Source of the DNA: Sphingomonas bacterium
Lineage (GTDB): Bacteria > Pseudomonadota > Alphaproteobacteria > Sphingomonadales > Sphingomonadaceae
Length of the DNA stretch: 40,031 nucleotides
NCBI GenBank assembly: GCA_030149245.1
Contig: JASBRX010000026.1
Coordinates: 1 to 40,031, forward strand
Direction: 5' to 3'
Part shown: positions 24,735-34,217 of the stretch, one piece after another
How the letters are laid out: each line of letters opens with the position of its first letter
Position numbering within the stretch: position 1 is the first letter of the stretch
Position numbers and translations under genes: made by a program
The notes under the pieces: generated by a model
What the model was told of the DNA's origin: nothing
Databases searched by the model: none
Seen by the model: the letters and a program-made list of their open reading frames with translations, nothing else

Positions 24735-26435
24735 CTAGGCGACCGCGCGCAGCACCGCTTCGCGCTTGACCGTGAAGCTCACGCTCGCTCCGGTGGGCCG
24801 ATTCCAGGCTTTCAGCGCGCCACCATGCACCTCTATAATGCGGCGGCAGATCGACAAGCCAATGCCGAGGCCATGGGCAGCCTTGGTCGAGATGAATGGC
24901 AGGTTGAACTGCTCCAGCACGCTCGGCGGGAAGCCGGGCCCGTCGTCATCGACGCGGATCTCAAGCAAGTCTTCCGACTGCGGCCTAACCCGAATGCGAA
25001 TGACGCGCCGCTCGATCGGCATTCCGGCCATCGCTTCCTCGGCATTGCGGATCAGGTTGACGAGCACCTGCTGGATCTGGACCCGATCGATTAGTACGCG
25101 GGTCTGCGCTTGACCCGCCGAATAGAGAATCCGTGCACGCGCCACCGCGTTCGCGCCCTGCGCCAGCGCGATCGCGTCGAGGATCGTTTCATCGATCCGC
25201 TCGATTCGCAGCTCAGCATTCCCCTTGGACAGAAAGTCGCGGATGCGCCGGATGATTTCGCCCGCGCGCGCGATCTGGCCGCGCACCTGATGAAGCTGAC
25301 CGGCTACGCCCTCCCGCGTGCCGTCGCCTCGATTCATCAGCTCCGCCACCGCGAGATAGTTGGACGCAGCGGTCAGCGGTTGATTAAGCTCATGCGCCAG
25401 TCCTGCGGCCATTTCGCTCAACGACGACACGCGCGCTGAATGGGCGAATTCGTCGCGCATCAGGTCGAACCGCCGCTGTGCCTCTGCTTGGTTGTAGACG
25501 TGTCGGAGATATAGGGACAACAATGCGCCGACCACCAATGTCAGGGCCGTGGTGAGGCTGAGGAACCAACCCGCCCGGCGATTGGCGGGGGCAAGGATAT
25601 CCGCCTCCCCGACGCCAGACGTCACAAAGATGGGATAATTGGCCAATCGCTGATGGCTGAACAGTCGGCGCTTGCCATCAAGCGAACTCGGCCCCCAATA
25701 TTCGCCATTGGGTGCCGCCATCTGGCGCTCCATTACCAACTTGCCCTTGAGATCCTGGCCCCAGCTGACGATTCCCCCTTCGCGCCGCGCCAGCGTCATG
25801 CCGCGCAACGTGATGATCGAGATTAGGTCGGATGCGCGATATTCGAGCCCGGCACTGAAATCGACGAAGCGCCGAGCCGGAATCTCCACCGCCACCGCAC
25901 CAACGAACCGCCCCTGTACGTCGCGCAGCGACCGCACCACCAGCACCACCGTTTCTCCCGTGTCGGGCTGCAGCACGGGATTGGCGATGGTGCGCGCGAC
26001 ACCCGGCATATCCCGCAACACGCGAAACGCGTCGCGCTCGCGAACGTTCGAGGCCGGCCCAGCCTGCGTACTGAACCGCACATTTCCCGCCGCATCGGCG
26101 ATCTGCGCACCGGTGATGACGGGATCGAAATATTGCGGCAGAACGATCTTGCGTGTCCCGGTCTCGCCTCCCGCGCGCAATTGCCCGCGATAGCGCTCGT
26201 CGAGATAGACCGTCGCTAGGTCTGCGGCCTCCAGCGTGCGGCGCACATATTGTTCAAACGCCACCACGCGGCCGCGATTTTCCCGCACCGCCGACTCCAC
26301 GGCCGCTGCGCGGTCCTCGGCAATTTGCCAGATCACGGTAACCCAGGCGATGGCGACGAACAGCACGCCCGAAATGACTACGAGCCGGGCCGCTGGCTGA
26401 CGAAGGATCGTCAGAAAGATATTCGGTGCCTGCAC
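24735..26435 (-). CDS. Membrane sensor histidine kinase with periplasmic PDC-like sensor, FixL-like transmitter
   Basis: A 566-residue orphan kinase. Helix 1 (about 18-38) and helix 2 (about 290-310) bracket a periplasmic domain with VRERDAFRVLRDMPG and VVLVVRSLRDVQGRFVGAVAVEI, a dCache/PDC-like pattern. Phospho-His H348 is in LAHELNQPLTAASNY. RVQIQQVLVNLIRNAEEAM is the N box, and GLGIGLSICRRIIEVHGG is G2. This transmitter is very like FixL in the same window (RVQIQQVLVNLVRNAVEAL; GLGLGLSICRTIIEAHGG). No response regulator gene is adjacent. The GTG at 26435 is the start. Confidence 0.9.
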   Translation of the reverse strand: MQAPNIFLTILRQPAARLVVISGVLFVAIAWVTVIWQIAEDRAAAVESAVRENRGRVVAFEQYVRRTLEAADLATVYLDERYRGQLRAGGETGTRKIVLPQYFDPVITGAQIADAAGNVRFSTQAGPASNVRERDAFRVLRDMPGVARTIANPVLQPDTGETVVLVVRSLRDVQGRFVGAVAVEIPARRFVDFSAGLEYRASDLISIITLRGMTLARREGGIVSWGQDLKGKLVMERQMAAPNGEYWGPSSLDGKRRLFSHQRLANYPIFVTSGVGEADILAPANRRAGWFLSLTTALTLVVGALLSLYLRHVYNQAEAQRRFDLMRDEFAHSARVSSLSEMAAGLAHELNQPLTAASNYLAVAELMNRGDGTREGVAGQLHQVRGQIARAGEIIRRIRDFLSKGNAELRIERIDETILDAIALAQGANAVARARILYSAGQAQTRVLIDRVQIQQVLVNLIRNAEEAMAGMPIERRVIRIRVRPQSEDLLEIRVDDDGPGFPPSVLEQFNLPFISTKAAHGLGIGLSICRRIIEVHGGALKAWNRPTGASVSFTVKREAVLRAVA

Positions 26436-26506
26436 CCCGCCACCAGCCCGTTCGAGCCGCTCCCCACAAGAACGTTACCGCGCGTGCAGAATGAAGACCA
26501 GACCCC

Positions 26507-27910
26507 TCAGCGGCGCTGCGCCAGCGTCCAGGCAGCCGCCACCTTGAACTTGAAGATCGGCGCGTATTCTCGTGTCTCTCGCAGCGCTGCAGGATCGAAA
26601 TCGCGATAACTGGCCAGCCGTTCCATAAACAGCGCGCCGGCGTCCGACAGCAGCGGGTAGGCGCGCGCAGACTTGTCGGTCAGCAGCAGCATCGTCCCGG
26701 CATACATCTGAAAGTCGATCAAAATCCTGTCGCTGCCCGCCCCGGTGCGCTTGGCAAGTGCGACCAGCCGCTGGATCACCGGCAGCGCCCGGTCGAACCG
26801 CCCGTTGTCGAGCTTCAAGAGCAGGGTGACCTGCCCGGTCAGCAATTTGATCCGGAACGCCGCCGGTGTCGCCTCATTGGCTGCAGCTGCCGCAACGCGT
26901 GCGAGATAGGGCTCAGCCTCGGTGGCCCGCCCTGCTTCGCTGAGCGCCACGCCCAGATTGGCGGCTGCCATGTCGGCCATCACTGATTGCGCCCCATATT
27001 GCGCCTCGGCTTTGGCAAGCTCGGTGCGGGCCGCACCGACCTGATCGGCGCCCCTCGGAGCCGCCCACCACGCGATGCGCGCGCGCGCCGCTGCGTCGGG
27101 GCCGGCGAGCGCATCGACCCGTGCCGCCATTGCCCGCGCATCGGTATCACGCCGCAGCCGGCGCAGGGTATTGGCCAGACTGGCCATGACATCGATGGCG
27201 CGCTCGCCCCGTTCCCCTTCGGCCTGTTCAAACAACGCCAGCGCTTTCCGGAACGCCGGCTCCGCCTCGCGGTCGCGATCCATCGCGTAATATGCGGTAC
27301 CGGTGCATTCATAGACGCTCCCCGCGAGCAGCGCCTCTTGCGGGGTGGTGGTGGGTAGCTTGTCGAGCAGCGGCGCGAGCAGCTCCACTGCTTCCTGCCC
27401 TTTGCCCAGGTTCCACTTGACCACGCACAGACCGATGGCTGCGGCGACCGAGGTGCGCGCCAGCGCGCCGTTGAGCTTGCGCGACAACACCAGGCGCCGT
27501 TCGGCATGCGGCAGATATTTTTCCATCTGGACCAGCCGGTCATAATAGCTCGTCACCGCACCCAGCACCCCCAGCGCCTCCGGCGTGTCGCGGCCGACCT
27601 GCTCGTCGATATAGGCTTGCGCGCTCAAGATGTTCGGCTCGACCCTGGCATTCCCCGCGGTCGCGACCAACACCGCGACAGCCATCGCCAAATCTGCGCA
27701 GGCACCGTCCTTGGGCCGCGTTGTCCGGCAATTTTCGAAGGCGGGAATGATGAACTCCGCTGCCTTGCCATATTCGCCCTTGTCGAATGCGGCGATCCCG
27801 TCGGGCGGGACGGGCACGCGCTCTGGCCGTTGACCCATAGCGGGCGCGGCGACCGTCATGCCGACCGCGATCAGCCCAGCGGCAATCCAGTTCCGCCCAT
27901 ATTCTGCCAT
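26507..27910 (-). CDS. Exported TPR-repeat protein
   Basis: 467 residues. A signal peptide (hydrophobic 7-22, APAMG cleavage) points to the periplasm. Helical repeats fill most of the rest, with a clear TPR-like unit at [20 protein letters not shown] followed by [13 protein letters not shown]. Others are degenerate. It carries several Cys and no enzyme motif. It is divergent from rimO (178 bp apart) and downstream of no operon. An exported CHAT protease is encoded 8.6 kb away, a class often paired with TPR proteins, but there is no direct link here. Function unknown. Confidence 0.75.
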   Translation of the reverse strand: MAEYGRNWIAAGLIAVGMTVAAPAMGQRPERVPVPPDGIAAFDKGEYGKAAEFIIPAFENCRTTRPKDGACADLAMAVAVLVATAGNARVEPNILSAQAYIDEQVGRDTPEALGVLGAVTSYYDRLVQMEKYLPHAERRLVLSRKLNGALARTSVAAAIGLCVVKWNLGKGQEAVELLAPLLDKLPTTTPQEALLAGSVYECTGTAYYAMDRDREAEPAFRKALALFEQAEGERGERAIDVMASLANTLRRLRRDTDARAMAARVDALAGPDAAARARIAWWAAPRGADQVGAARTELAKAEAQYGAQSVMADMAAANLGVALSEAGRATEAEPYLARVAAAAANEATPAAFRIKLLTGQVTLLLKLDNGRFDRALPVIQRLVALAKRTGAGSDRILIDFQMYAGTMLLLTDKSARAYPLLSDAGALFMERLASYRDFDPAALRETREYAPIFKFKVAAAWTLAQRR

Positions 27911-28088
27911 CGCACCGCGTCCATCTGCCGGGAGCCCCGCTCCTCAGGTGAAAACCACGCACTTACAACGCCCTCACAGCGTGAGCGGCGCAACTGCAGA
28001 TGGCAACAGACAAGATTGGCGCGCATGGCCATTGGATCGGTCCCGCCCCTATCTTTTTTCGCAAAATCGCCTATGTCGCGCGACGATC

Positions 28089-29417
28089 ATGGCAACGCGA
28101 CTTCCCGAAGCCCCCAAGGTGGGCATGGTGTCGCTCGGCTGTCCCAAGAATCTGGTCGACAGCGAGCGTATCCTGACCAAGCTCCGTTCCGACGGCTATG
28201 CCATGTCGGCCGACTATGCCGGCGCCGACGTGGTGCTGGTCAATACCTGCGGCTTTCTCGACAGCGCCAAGGAAGAGTCGCTCGAAGCGATCGGCGAAGC
28301 GATTGCCGAGAATGGACGCGTGATCGTGACCGGGTGCATGGGCAAGGAGGCCGAGGTCATCCGCGCCCGCTTTCCCAATGTGTTGGCCGTTACAGGTGCG
28401 CATCAATATGAGGAAGTGGTCGGCGCAGTCCACGACGCCGCGCCGATGCCGCCCAACGCTTTCCTGAACCTCGTCCCCGAGGGCGGGCTTAAGCTCACCC
28501 CGCGCCATTACAGCTATCTGAAGATCAGCGAGGGGTGCAACCACCGCTGCTCCTTCTGCATCATCCCGGCGCTGCGCGGCGACCTAGTCAGCCGCCGCCC
28601 CGACGCGATCCTGCGCGAGGCGGAGAAGCTCGTCGAGGCGGGGACGCAGGAACTGCTGGTCATCAGCCAGGACACCTCGGCCTATGGCGTCGACATCCGC
28701 AAGGAGCCGCGGATGTGGAAGGGGGCGGAGGTCGTGCCGCACATGACCGACCTCGCCCGCGAACTGGGCAAGATCGCGCCGTGGGTGCGGCTGCACTATG
28801 TCTATCCCTATCCCCATGTCGATCAGGTCATCCCGCTGAGGGCCGAGGGGCTGATCCTCCCCTATCTCGACATCCCGTTTCAGCATGCCGCACCCAGCGT
28901 GCTGCGCACGATGCGCCGCCCGGCGAACGAGGCGAAGGTGCTGGAGCGGCTGCGCAACTGGCGCAGCATCGCGCCGGACATCACGATCCGCTCGACCTTC
29001 GTCGTCGGCTTCCCGGGCGAGACCGAGGAGGATTTCCAGTATCTGCTCGACTGGCTCGATGAAGCCCAGCTCGACCGCGTCGGCGCGTTCCGCTTCGAGC
29101 CCGTTGAGGGCGCCGCCGCCAACGACCTGCCCGGCGCAGTGCCGGAGGAAGTCAAAGAAGAGCGCTACGCCCGGATCATGGAAAAGACCGCTGCAATCAG
29201 CGCCGCAAAGCTGCAGGCGAAGATCGGCCGCACGCTGGAGGTGATTATCGACGAGGTCGATGGTGACGGCGCCAACGCGCGGTCACAGGCCGATGCGCCC
29301 GAGATCGACGGCACGGTGTTTCTGCGCGATGCCGGTCACCTGAAGCAGGGTGATATCGTCAAGGTCGCGCTTGAGGACGCGGACGAGCACGATCTTTACG
29401 GCGCGCCGCTGGCCTGA
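28089..29417 (+). CDS. rimO: Ribosomal protein S12 methylthiotransferase RimO
   Basis: A 442-residue radical SAM enzyme that methylthiolates the conserved Asp of ribosomal protein S12. The N-terminal UPF0004 domain binds the auxiliary cluster through C18 ([12 protein letters not shown]), C54 ([14 protein letters not shown]) and C83 (VTGCMGK). The radical SAM motif [11 protein letters not shown] supplies C150, C154, C157. A C-terminal TRAM domain (about 375-442) ends the protein. SLGCPKN and DSAKEES are diagnostic for RimO over MiaB. The ATG at 28089 starts [17 protein letters not shown]; the frame is open further upstream but is unlike RimO. It is the first gene of a four-gene run. Confidence 0.97.
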   Translation: MATRLPEAPKVGMVSLGCPKNLVDSERILTKLRSDGYAMSADYAGADVVLVNTCGFLDSAKEESLEAIGEAIAENGRVIVTGCMGKEAEVIRARFPNVLAVTGAHQYEEVVGAVHDAAPMPPNAFLNLVPEGGLKLTPRHYSYLKISEGCNHRCSFCIIPALRGDLVSRRPDAILREAEKLVEAGTQELLVISQDTSAYGVDIRKEPRMWKGAEVVPHMTDLARELGKIAPWVRLHYVYPYPHVDQVIPLRAEGLILPYLDIPFQHAAPSVLRTMRRPANEAKVLERLRNWRSIAPDITIRSTFVVGFPGETEEDFQYLLDWLDEAQLDRVGAFRFEPVEGAAANDLPGAVPEEVKEERYARIMEKTAAISAAKLQAKIGRTLEVIIDEVDGDGANARSQADAPEIDGTVFLRDAGHLKQGDIVKVALEDADEHDLYGAPLA

Positions 29418-30332
29418 ATGCGGCGCTGGTTCCTCGCCCTTCCGGTCTGGCTTGCCCTCGCCGGGATCGCGCCGGAGCCGGGTGTTCGCGGCGAGTCGGT
29501 CGATCCGCTGACGCTGAACGACGACGATTTCGCCCGTCATCGCGATCCCGCAACGTGGCGTGGGCTGTCGGTCACGAAGGTTGAATTTCGTGAAGAACGA
29601 GGGGCTTGGCGGCTGTTCCGCATCGCCAATGTCAAAAATCCGCGCGGCCCGTTGTGGTTCGTGCCGCACGATAACGAGAATGCCGGGTTCGAGGCGGGAT
29701 TGGCCGGCGTGCGTGCCTATGGCGGGGTGATGATCGTCGTCGATTCCGGCATTGCCGAGGATGGGCGGCGTCGCAACGCTGCGGTGGATCGCGGCGGGCC
29801 GATCGACCCCAACCGCAACTTCCGCGACGGCACCCCGCTTTACGCGAACACCATCCTGGCCGATGCGCGGCGCGGTGCGCTGCCGATCATTGCGCTGCAC
29901 ACGAATTCGCCTGGTTTCGACACGCGCAACTCGCGCTGCAACCAGTCCGACCCGCCGGGGCGCGGCGAGGTGTCGATCCGCTTCTGTGATGACGTCATGC
30001 AGCCATCGCCGTCGCAGGGCCGCGCCTGGCCGTTCGATGACGACGACAGTCTTGCCTATGTTGCCTATCGCGCGGGAGCCTCCCCGTACTCCGCCTGGTG
30101 CGGCAAGGCACTGGCGATCGCCGATTTCAACGTCGTGTTTGAACGGGTGAGTGTCAGCGACGGGTCGCTGTCCAACTATGCGCTGCTACGCGGCCTGCCC
30201 TATGTAAATTTCGAGACGCAGGAGCGCGGGCTGGATCCCGTCCGGCTGGCGGAGAGCCGCAACCGGCTGGTGGCGATGATCGATCGGGCGATGGAGCGCT
30301 GCACCGCGCCGACGACCAAGCTCGCACGCTAG
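29418..30332 (+). CDS. Secreted M14-like (zinc carboxypeptidase/amidase type) protein, inferred
   Basis: A 304-residue protein with a signal peptide (MRRWFLALPVWLALAGIA). I do not recognise it by name, but its motifs line up with M14 peptidases. HDNE (H84, E87) fits the zinc HxxE motif, PNRNF (R133) the substrate-binding Asn-Arg, ALHTN (H161) the third zinc ligand, and VNFETQE (E266) the catalytic Glu. Order and spacing are consistent with the family. Four Cys may form disulfides. The substrate could be a peptide or peptidoglycan stem. The ATG follows the rimO stop directly, so the two are coupled. Function is inferred, not shown. Confidence 0.6.
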   Translation: MRRWFLALPVWLALAGIAPEPGVRGESVDPLTLNDDDFARHRDPATWRGLSVTKVEFREERGAWRLFRIANVKNPRGPLWFVPHDNENAGFEAGLAGVRAYGGVMIVVDSGIAEDGRRRNAAVDRGGPIDPNRNFRDGTPLYANTILADARRGALPIIALHTNSPGFDTRNSRCNQSDPPGRGEVSIRFCDDVMQPSPSQGRAWPFDDDDSLAYVAYRAGASPYSAWCGKALAIADFNVVFERVSVSDGSLSNYALLRGLPYVNFETQERGLDPVRLAESRNRLVAMIDRAMERCTAPTTKLAR

Positions 30333-30368
30333 TTGCCGTTGCCGAGCGCGCAGCTTAGATCATCCGCA

Positions 30369-31763
30369 ATGACAGACCTTTCCCTGCTGCTTCAGCCCGA
30401 TCGCGGCCAGCCCGCGCGCGCCATCCATGTCGTCCACCCGGATCAGTGGCAGGAGTGGCTGAAGGCCCAGCCACCGCGCGTCCGCACCGCCATCGCCGCG
30501 CACAAACTGACCGGAAAAGCGGGCAACCGCGCCGTGCTTCCCGGCGAGGGGCCGGAGGAGTGGGCGATGCTGCTGGTTTGCGACGAGGCGGAAACCTCGC
30601 CGTTCCGCATCGCGTCGCTCGGCGAGCAGTTGCCCGAAGGCACCTATCGGCTCGCTGCTGGAGAGCCCGGCGCGGCGATGCTCGGCTGGGTGCTCGCGCA
30701 GTATAGCTTCGACCGCTACCGCAAGGATGAAAGCGCGCAAGGACCGCGCGTGCTGCTGACCGGCGAACCGGGGCGGATCGAGGAAACGCTGCGCCTCGCG
30801 GCCGCAACCTTCAAAGTCCGCGATCTGGTCAACACGCCCGCCTCCGACATGGGACCGGCGGAGCTCGAAGCGGAGGTCGACGCGCTGGCCAAAGCGCACG
30901 GTGCAAGCTGCACCGTCACGCGGGGCGACGCGCTCGAGCAGGGCTATCCGATGATCCACGCCGTCGGCATGGCGGCAGCGCGCGGGCGGGAACCGCGGCT
31001 GATCGAGCTGGAATGGGGCAATCCCGACCATCCCCGGCTGGCGCTGGTCGGCAAGGGCGTGTGCTTCGACACCGGCGGGCTCGACATCAAGCCGAGCGCG
31101 GGCATGCGGCTGATGAAGAAGGACATGGGCGGCGCGGCGCATGCCATCGCGCTGGCGGGCCTTGTCATGGCGCAACGGTTGCCGGTGCGGCTGCATCTGC
31201 TTGTCGCGGCAGTCGAGAATTCGGTGGCGGGCAATGCGTTCCGCCCCGGCGATGTGCTGAACACCCGCAAGGGCCTGACCGTCGAGAATACCAATACCGA
31301 TGCCGAGGGGCGCCTGATCCTGGGCGATGCGCTGACCAAGGCGGTCGAGGGCAAGCCGGGGTTGATCCTCGACTTCGCCACGCTGACCGGTGCGGCGCGA
31401 GTCGCGCTCGGTCCCGACCTCCCTGCCCTGTTCGCCAATGAAGATGGGCTGGCCGCGGCAATGCTCGATGCGGGCGATGGCGTGAAGGACCCGTTGTGGC
31501 GTCTGCCCCTGTGGGATGGCTATGACGAGATGCTGAAGTCCGACATCGCCGACATGGTCAACGCCCCCGACGGCCCCTTCGCCGGCCCGATCACCGCCGC
31601 CCTGTTCCTGCGCCGCTTCGTGCCGAAGGACATTGCCTGGGCGCATCTCGATCTGTTCGCATGGCGTCCCGCTCCCAAGCCCGGACGACCCAAGGGCGGC
31701 GATGCGATGGGGCTGCGCGCAACCTGGGCGATGCTGAAGGCGCGCTACGCCGACAAGTCGTAA
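30369..31763 (+). CDS. M17 leucyl aminopeptidase-family protein
   Basis: A 464-residue cytosolic metalloaminopeptidase that removes N-terminal residues from peptides. The catalytic half has GKGVCFDTGGLDIKP (228-242) with the active Lys and Asp, MKKDMGGAA (249-257), and the signature NTDAEGRL (309-316). The N-terminal domain is less conserved, as usual. The ATG at 30369 was preferred to an upstream start in the same frame. It follows the M14-like gene by 36 bp and precedes the ThDP enzyme by 49 bp. pepA/pepB names are not given, because several M17 paralogues are usual in this group. Confidence 0.9.
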   Translation: MTDLSLLLQPDRGQPARAIHVVHPDQWQEWLKAQPPRVRTAIAAHKLTGKAGNRAVLPGEGPEEWAMLLVCDEAETSPFRIASLGEQLPEGTYRLAAGEPGAAMLGWVLAQYSFDRYRKDESAQGPRVLLTGEPGRIEETLRLAAATFKVRDLVNTPASDMGPAELEAEVDALAKAHGASCTVTRGDALEQGYPMIHAVGMAAARGREPRLIELEWGNPDHPRLALVGKGVCFDTGGLDIKPSAGMRLMKKDMGGAAHAIALAGLVMAQRLPVRLHLLVAAVENSVAGNAFRPGDVLNTRKGLTVENTNTDAEGRLILGDALTKAVEGKPGLILDFATLTGAARVALGPDLPALFANEDGLAAAMLDAGDGVKDPLWRLPLWDGYDEMLKSDIADMVNAPDGPFAGPITAALFLRRFVPKDIAWAHLDLFAWRPAPKPGRPKGGDAMGLRATWAMLKARYADKS

Positions 31764-31812
31764 CCGCCGCAACCGGCTCGACTTCGTAGGTTAGCGGCGG
31801 CAAGGTGTCGCG

Positions 31813-33465
31813 ATGACGAATACGCGCAACGGCGGCCGCATCCTGGTCGATAATCTGGTAGCTCAAGGCTGCGACCGCATTTTCCACGTCCCGGGCGAGA
31901 GCTTTCTCGCAGTGCTCGACGCGCTGCACGACGTGCCGCAGGTCGATCTGGTTACCTGCCGCCAAGAGGGTGGCGCGGCGTTCATGGCCTGTGCCGATGG
32001 TGCGATGACCGGCAAGCCCGGCATCTGCTTCGTGACGCGCGGGCCCGGCGCGACCAATGCCAGCATCGGCGTGCATGTCGCGATGCAGGATTCGATCCCG
32101 ATGATCCTGTTCATTGGCGATGTGGATCGCAGCATGCGCGACCGGGAGGGCTTTCAGGAAGTCGATTTCCCGGCCTTTTTCGGCCCGCTCGCAAAATGGG
32201 CAACGCGGATCGAGGATGCGGCGCGCATCCCCGAATATGTCGCGCGCGCCTGGAACGTCGCGATCAGTGGTCGCCCCGGCCCGGTCGTGGTCGCATTGCC
32301 CGAGGACATGCTGCTGGACGTGGTCGAGACGCTCGACCGCCCGCGCCTGACCCGGCACAGCGCGGGCCTCGACCCTGAGGATTTCACCGACGTGCTCGAC
32401 CTGCTCCGCACCGCCGAACGCCCTGTGGCGATTGTCGGCGGCGCGGGATGGGACATTGCGACCGGTGCAGCATTCGACGCGTTCGCGCGCAGCTGGGGCA
32501 TCCCGGTAGCGGGCGCGTTCCGGCGGCAGGATGCAATCCCGAACAACTCCCCGGCCTGGGCTGGCAATCTCGGCTACGGGCCGAATCCCAAGCTCGTCGC
32601 GCGGATCAAGGCCGCGGACCTGCTGCTGGTGGTCGGCGCGCGGCTGGGTGAGGCGACGACCGATGGCTATACGCTCGTCACCCCGGATCACCCAGGCCAG
32701 ACGCTGATCCACGTCCACCCGGACGCGGGCGAGCTCAACCGCGTCTATCGCGCCGATCTCGGCATCGCCGCCCCGGTATTCGAATTTGCAGCAATGCTGG
32801 CGGCCGCCGATGCACCCGCCACCCCCCGCCCTGCCGGTGCCGAAGCCCATGCCGAGTGGCAGGACTGGTCCACGCCCAAGCCCCGCGACGGCGTGACACT
32901 AGACCTCGGCCAGTGCGTCGCGGCGATGCGGGAGCGGATCGACGCGGACCATGCGATCGTCTGCAACGGCGCGGGCAATTTCTCTGGCTGGTGGCACCGC
33001 TACTGGCGCTATGGCGCGCAACCGTCGCAGCTTGCGCCTACGGCAGGCGCGATGGGCTATGGCACCCCCGCCGCCGTCGCCGCCGCCCTGCGCCGCAAGG
33101 ACAAGCTGGCGGTCGCGCTCGCGGGCGACGGCGATTTCCTGATGAATGGACAGGAGCTGGCGACCGCGGTCCAGCATGGCGCCGACATGCTGGTACTGGT
33201 GATCGACAATGGCGCCTATGGCACGATCCGGATGCACCAGGAGCGTGAGTTTCCCGCGCGCCTATCAGGCACCACGCTGCACAACCCCGATTTCGCCGCG
33301 CTTGCCCGTGCCTATGGCTGCTGGGCCGAGACGGTCGAGCAGACCGCAGACTTCGCCCCCGCCCTCGACCGCGCACTGGCGGAGCGGGGTGTTCGCCTGC
33401 TGCATTTGAAAACCGATGTTGAATTCATCACGCCCGCGACCACGATCGCGGCAATCCGGGGGTAA
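31813..33465 (+). CDS. Thiamine-diphosphate-dependent enzyme, acetolactate-synthase-like
   Basis: 550 residues with the three-domain ThDP-enzyme fold. The N-terminal domain has HVPGESFLAVLDAL and the ThDP-activating Glu (E52) in CRQEGGAAFM. A central domain follows (about 195-330). The C-terminal domain has the ThDP motif GDGDFLMNGQELATAVQHGA ending in VIDNGAYG. It is not a housekeeping IlvB: no ilvN is nearby, and the GDG motif differs. It could be a decarboxylase or carboligase, but the substrate cannot be read. It is the last of the plus-strand run and ends 3 bp before the convergent HTH gene. Confidence 0.85.
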   Translation: MTNTRNGGRILVDNLVAQGCDRIFHVPGESFLAVLDALHDVPQVDLVTCRQEGGAAFMACADGAMTGKPGICFVTRGPGATNASIGVHVAMQDSIPMILFIGDVDRSMRDREGFQEVDFPAFFGPLAKWATRIEDAARIPEYVARAWNVAISGRPGPVVVALPEDMLLDVVETLDRPRLTRHSAGLDPEDFTDVLDLLRTAERPVAIVGGAGWDIATGAAFDAFARSWGIPVAGAFRRQDAIPNNSPAWAGNLGYGPNPKLVARIKAADLLLVVGARLGEATTDGYTLVTPDHPGQTLIHVHPDAGELNRVYRADLGIAAPVFEFAAMLAAADAPATPRPAGAEAHAEWQDWSTPKPRDGVTLDLGQCVAAMRERIDADHAIVCNGAGNFSGWWHRYWRYGAQPSQLAPTAGAMGYGTPAAVAAALRRKDKLAVALAGDGDFLMNGQELATAVQHGADMLVLVIDNGAYGTIRMHQEREFPARLSGTTLHNPDFAALARAYGCWAETVEQTADFAPALDRALAERGVRLLHLKTDVEFITPATTIAAIRG

Positions 33466-33468
33466 GCG

Positions 33469-33789
33469 TCAGGCGCTGGCGCAGCGGCGCGTGTCCATCA
33501 GCGCGGCTTCGATCGCCTCAACCGCCCAGCGTTCGCACAGCCCGACCGCGCGGGCAAAAGCTTTGACGAAACCCTTGAGGTAGATCAGGCCGGGAAACAC
33601 ATCGAACCGCTCCGCCTCGATCGCCGCGAGGTAGCGGATCGGCACGCGGGTCTGCGCCGCAATATCCTCGATCGACAATGCCCGGCGGCGGCGTGCATCG
33701 GCCAGCGCGCTTCCCACGCTTCCGCGCGGCTCAAAACGCCAGTCGCCTCTGGCAAAGGGCAAGATCGGCTGTTCCATAGCGGCGTTCAT
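33469..33789 (-). CDS. Short RodZ-like helix-turn-helix protein
   Basis: A 106-residue protein whose core, SALADARRRRALSIEDIAA followed by YLAAIEAERFDVFPGLIYLK, is the HTH_25 domain of RodZ N-termini. The membrane helix and the periplasmic part of RodZ are absent, so it is a stand-alone cytosolic domain or a reduced relative. The ATG at 33789 (MNAAMEQPILPF) was chosen; the frame extends upstream to 33888 but crosses the csbD terminator. It converges with the ThDP gene. DNA or MreB contacts are both possible. Confidence 0.65.
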   Translation of the reverse strand: MNAAMEQPILPFARGDWRFEPRGSVGSALADARRRRALSIEDIAAQTRVPIRYLAAIEAERFDVFPGLIYLKGFVKAFARAVGLCERWAVEAIEAALMDTRRCASA

Positions 33790-33889
33790 CGTCGTCAAGC
33801 CCCCCGGCTGGCTGACACTACCGGACTGTCCCGGCGCGGAACGGTTTAATGACTCGAATCGGGCGCCGAGTCGATTCGATTTGCCCATG

Positions 33890-33925
33890 AAAAAGGGCCG
33901 TTTCCCGCAGAAAACGACCCTTTCC
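33890..33925 (-). terminator. Rho-independent terminator after csbD
   Basis: On the minus strand AAAGGGTCGTTTTC and GGAAACGGCCCTTT pair across a short TGCG loop, followed by a T-run (33894-33890). It starts 24 bp after the csbD stop. The strong stem and T-run support a true terminator. Confidence 0.85.
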
Positions 33926-33948
33926 GGTTTCAGTGCAGAGGATGGGCG

Positions 33949-34119
33949 TCAGATGTCGTCGCCCAGCGCGCCCTTGATCTTGCCGCCGAGCTGCTGCGCC
34001 TTGCCCTTGCCTTCCTGCGCGGCACCTTCGGCCCGCGTTTCGGGATCGTTGCTTTGCTGCTTGGCCTTGCCGATCGCCTCGTTCACGTTGCCTTTGATCT
34101 TGTCGATAAGTTCGCCCAT
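33949..34119 (-). CDS. CsbD-family stress protein
   Basis: A 56-residue hydrophilic protein typical of the CsbD family, which is induced in general stress in many bacteria. It reads MGELIDKIKGNVNEAIGKAK and ends GGKIKGALGDDI; a QSNDPETRAEGAAQEGKGKA segment lies between. The ATG at 34119 has AAGGAG at good spacing; the frame is open further upstream without a ribosome site. A terminator follows. It is divergent from the methyltransferase gene (98 bp gap). The molecular role is unknown. Confidence 0.9.
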   Translation of the reverse strand: MGELIDKIKGNVNEAIGKAKQQSNDPETRAEGAAQEGKGKAQQLGGKIKGALGDDI

Positions 34120-34217
34120 GATTGGCTCCTTGCGGTTCGGGGTGGGGGTTCCCCGGATCAACCACCGGCTTGCGTATCCGTTCCGATCTTTGCGCCGATG
34201 CCCCGGAGCTTTGGACG

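Noticed and set aside
30360..31772. Long minus-strand frame across the M17 peptidase
   Set aside because: Antisense shadow; the plus frame carries the NTDAEGRL signature.
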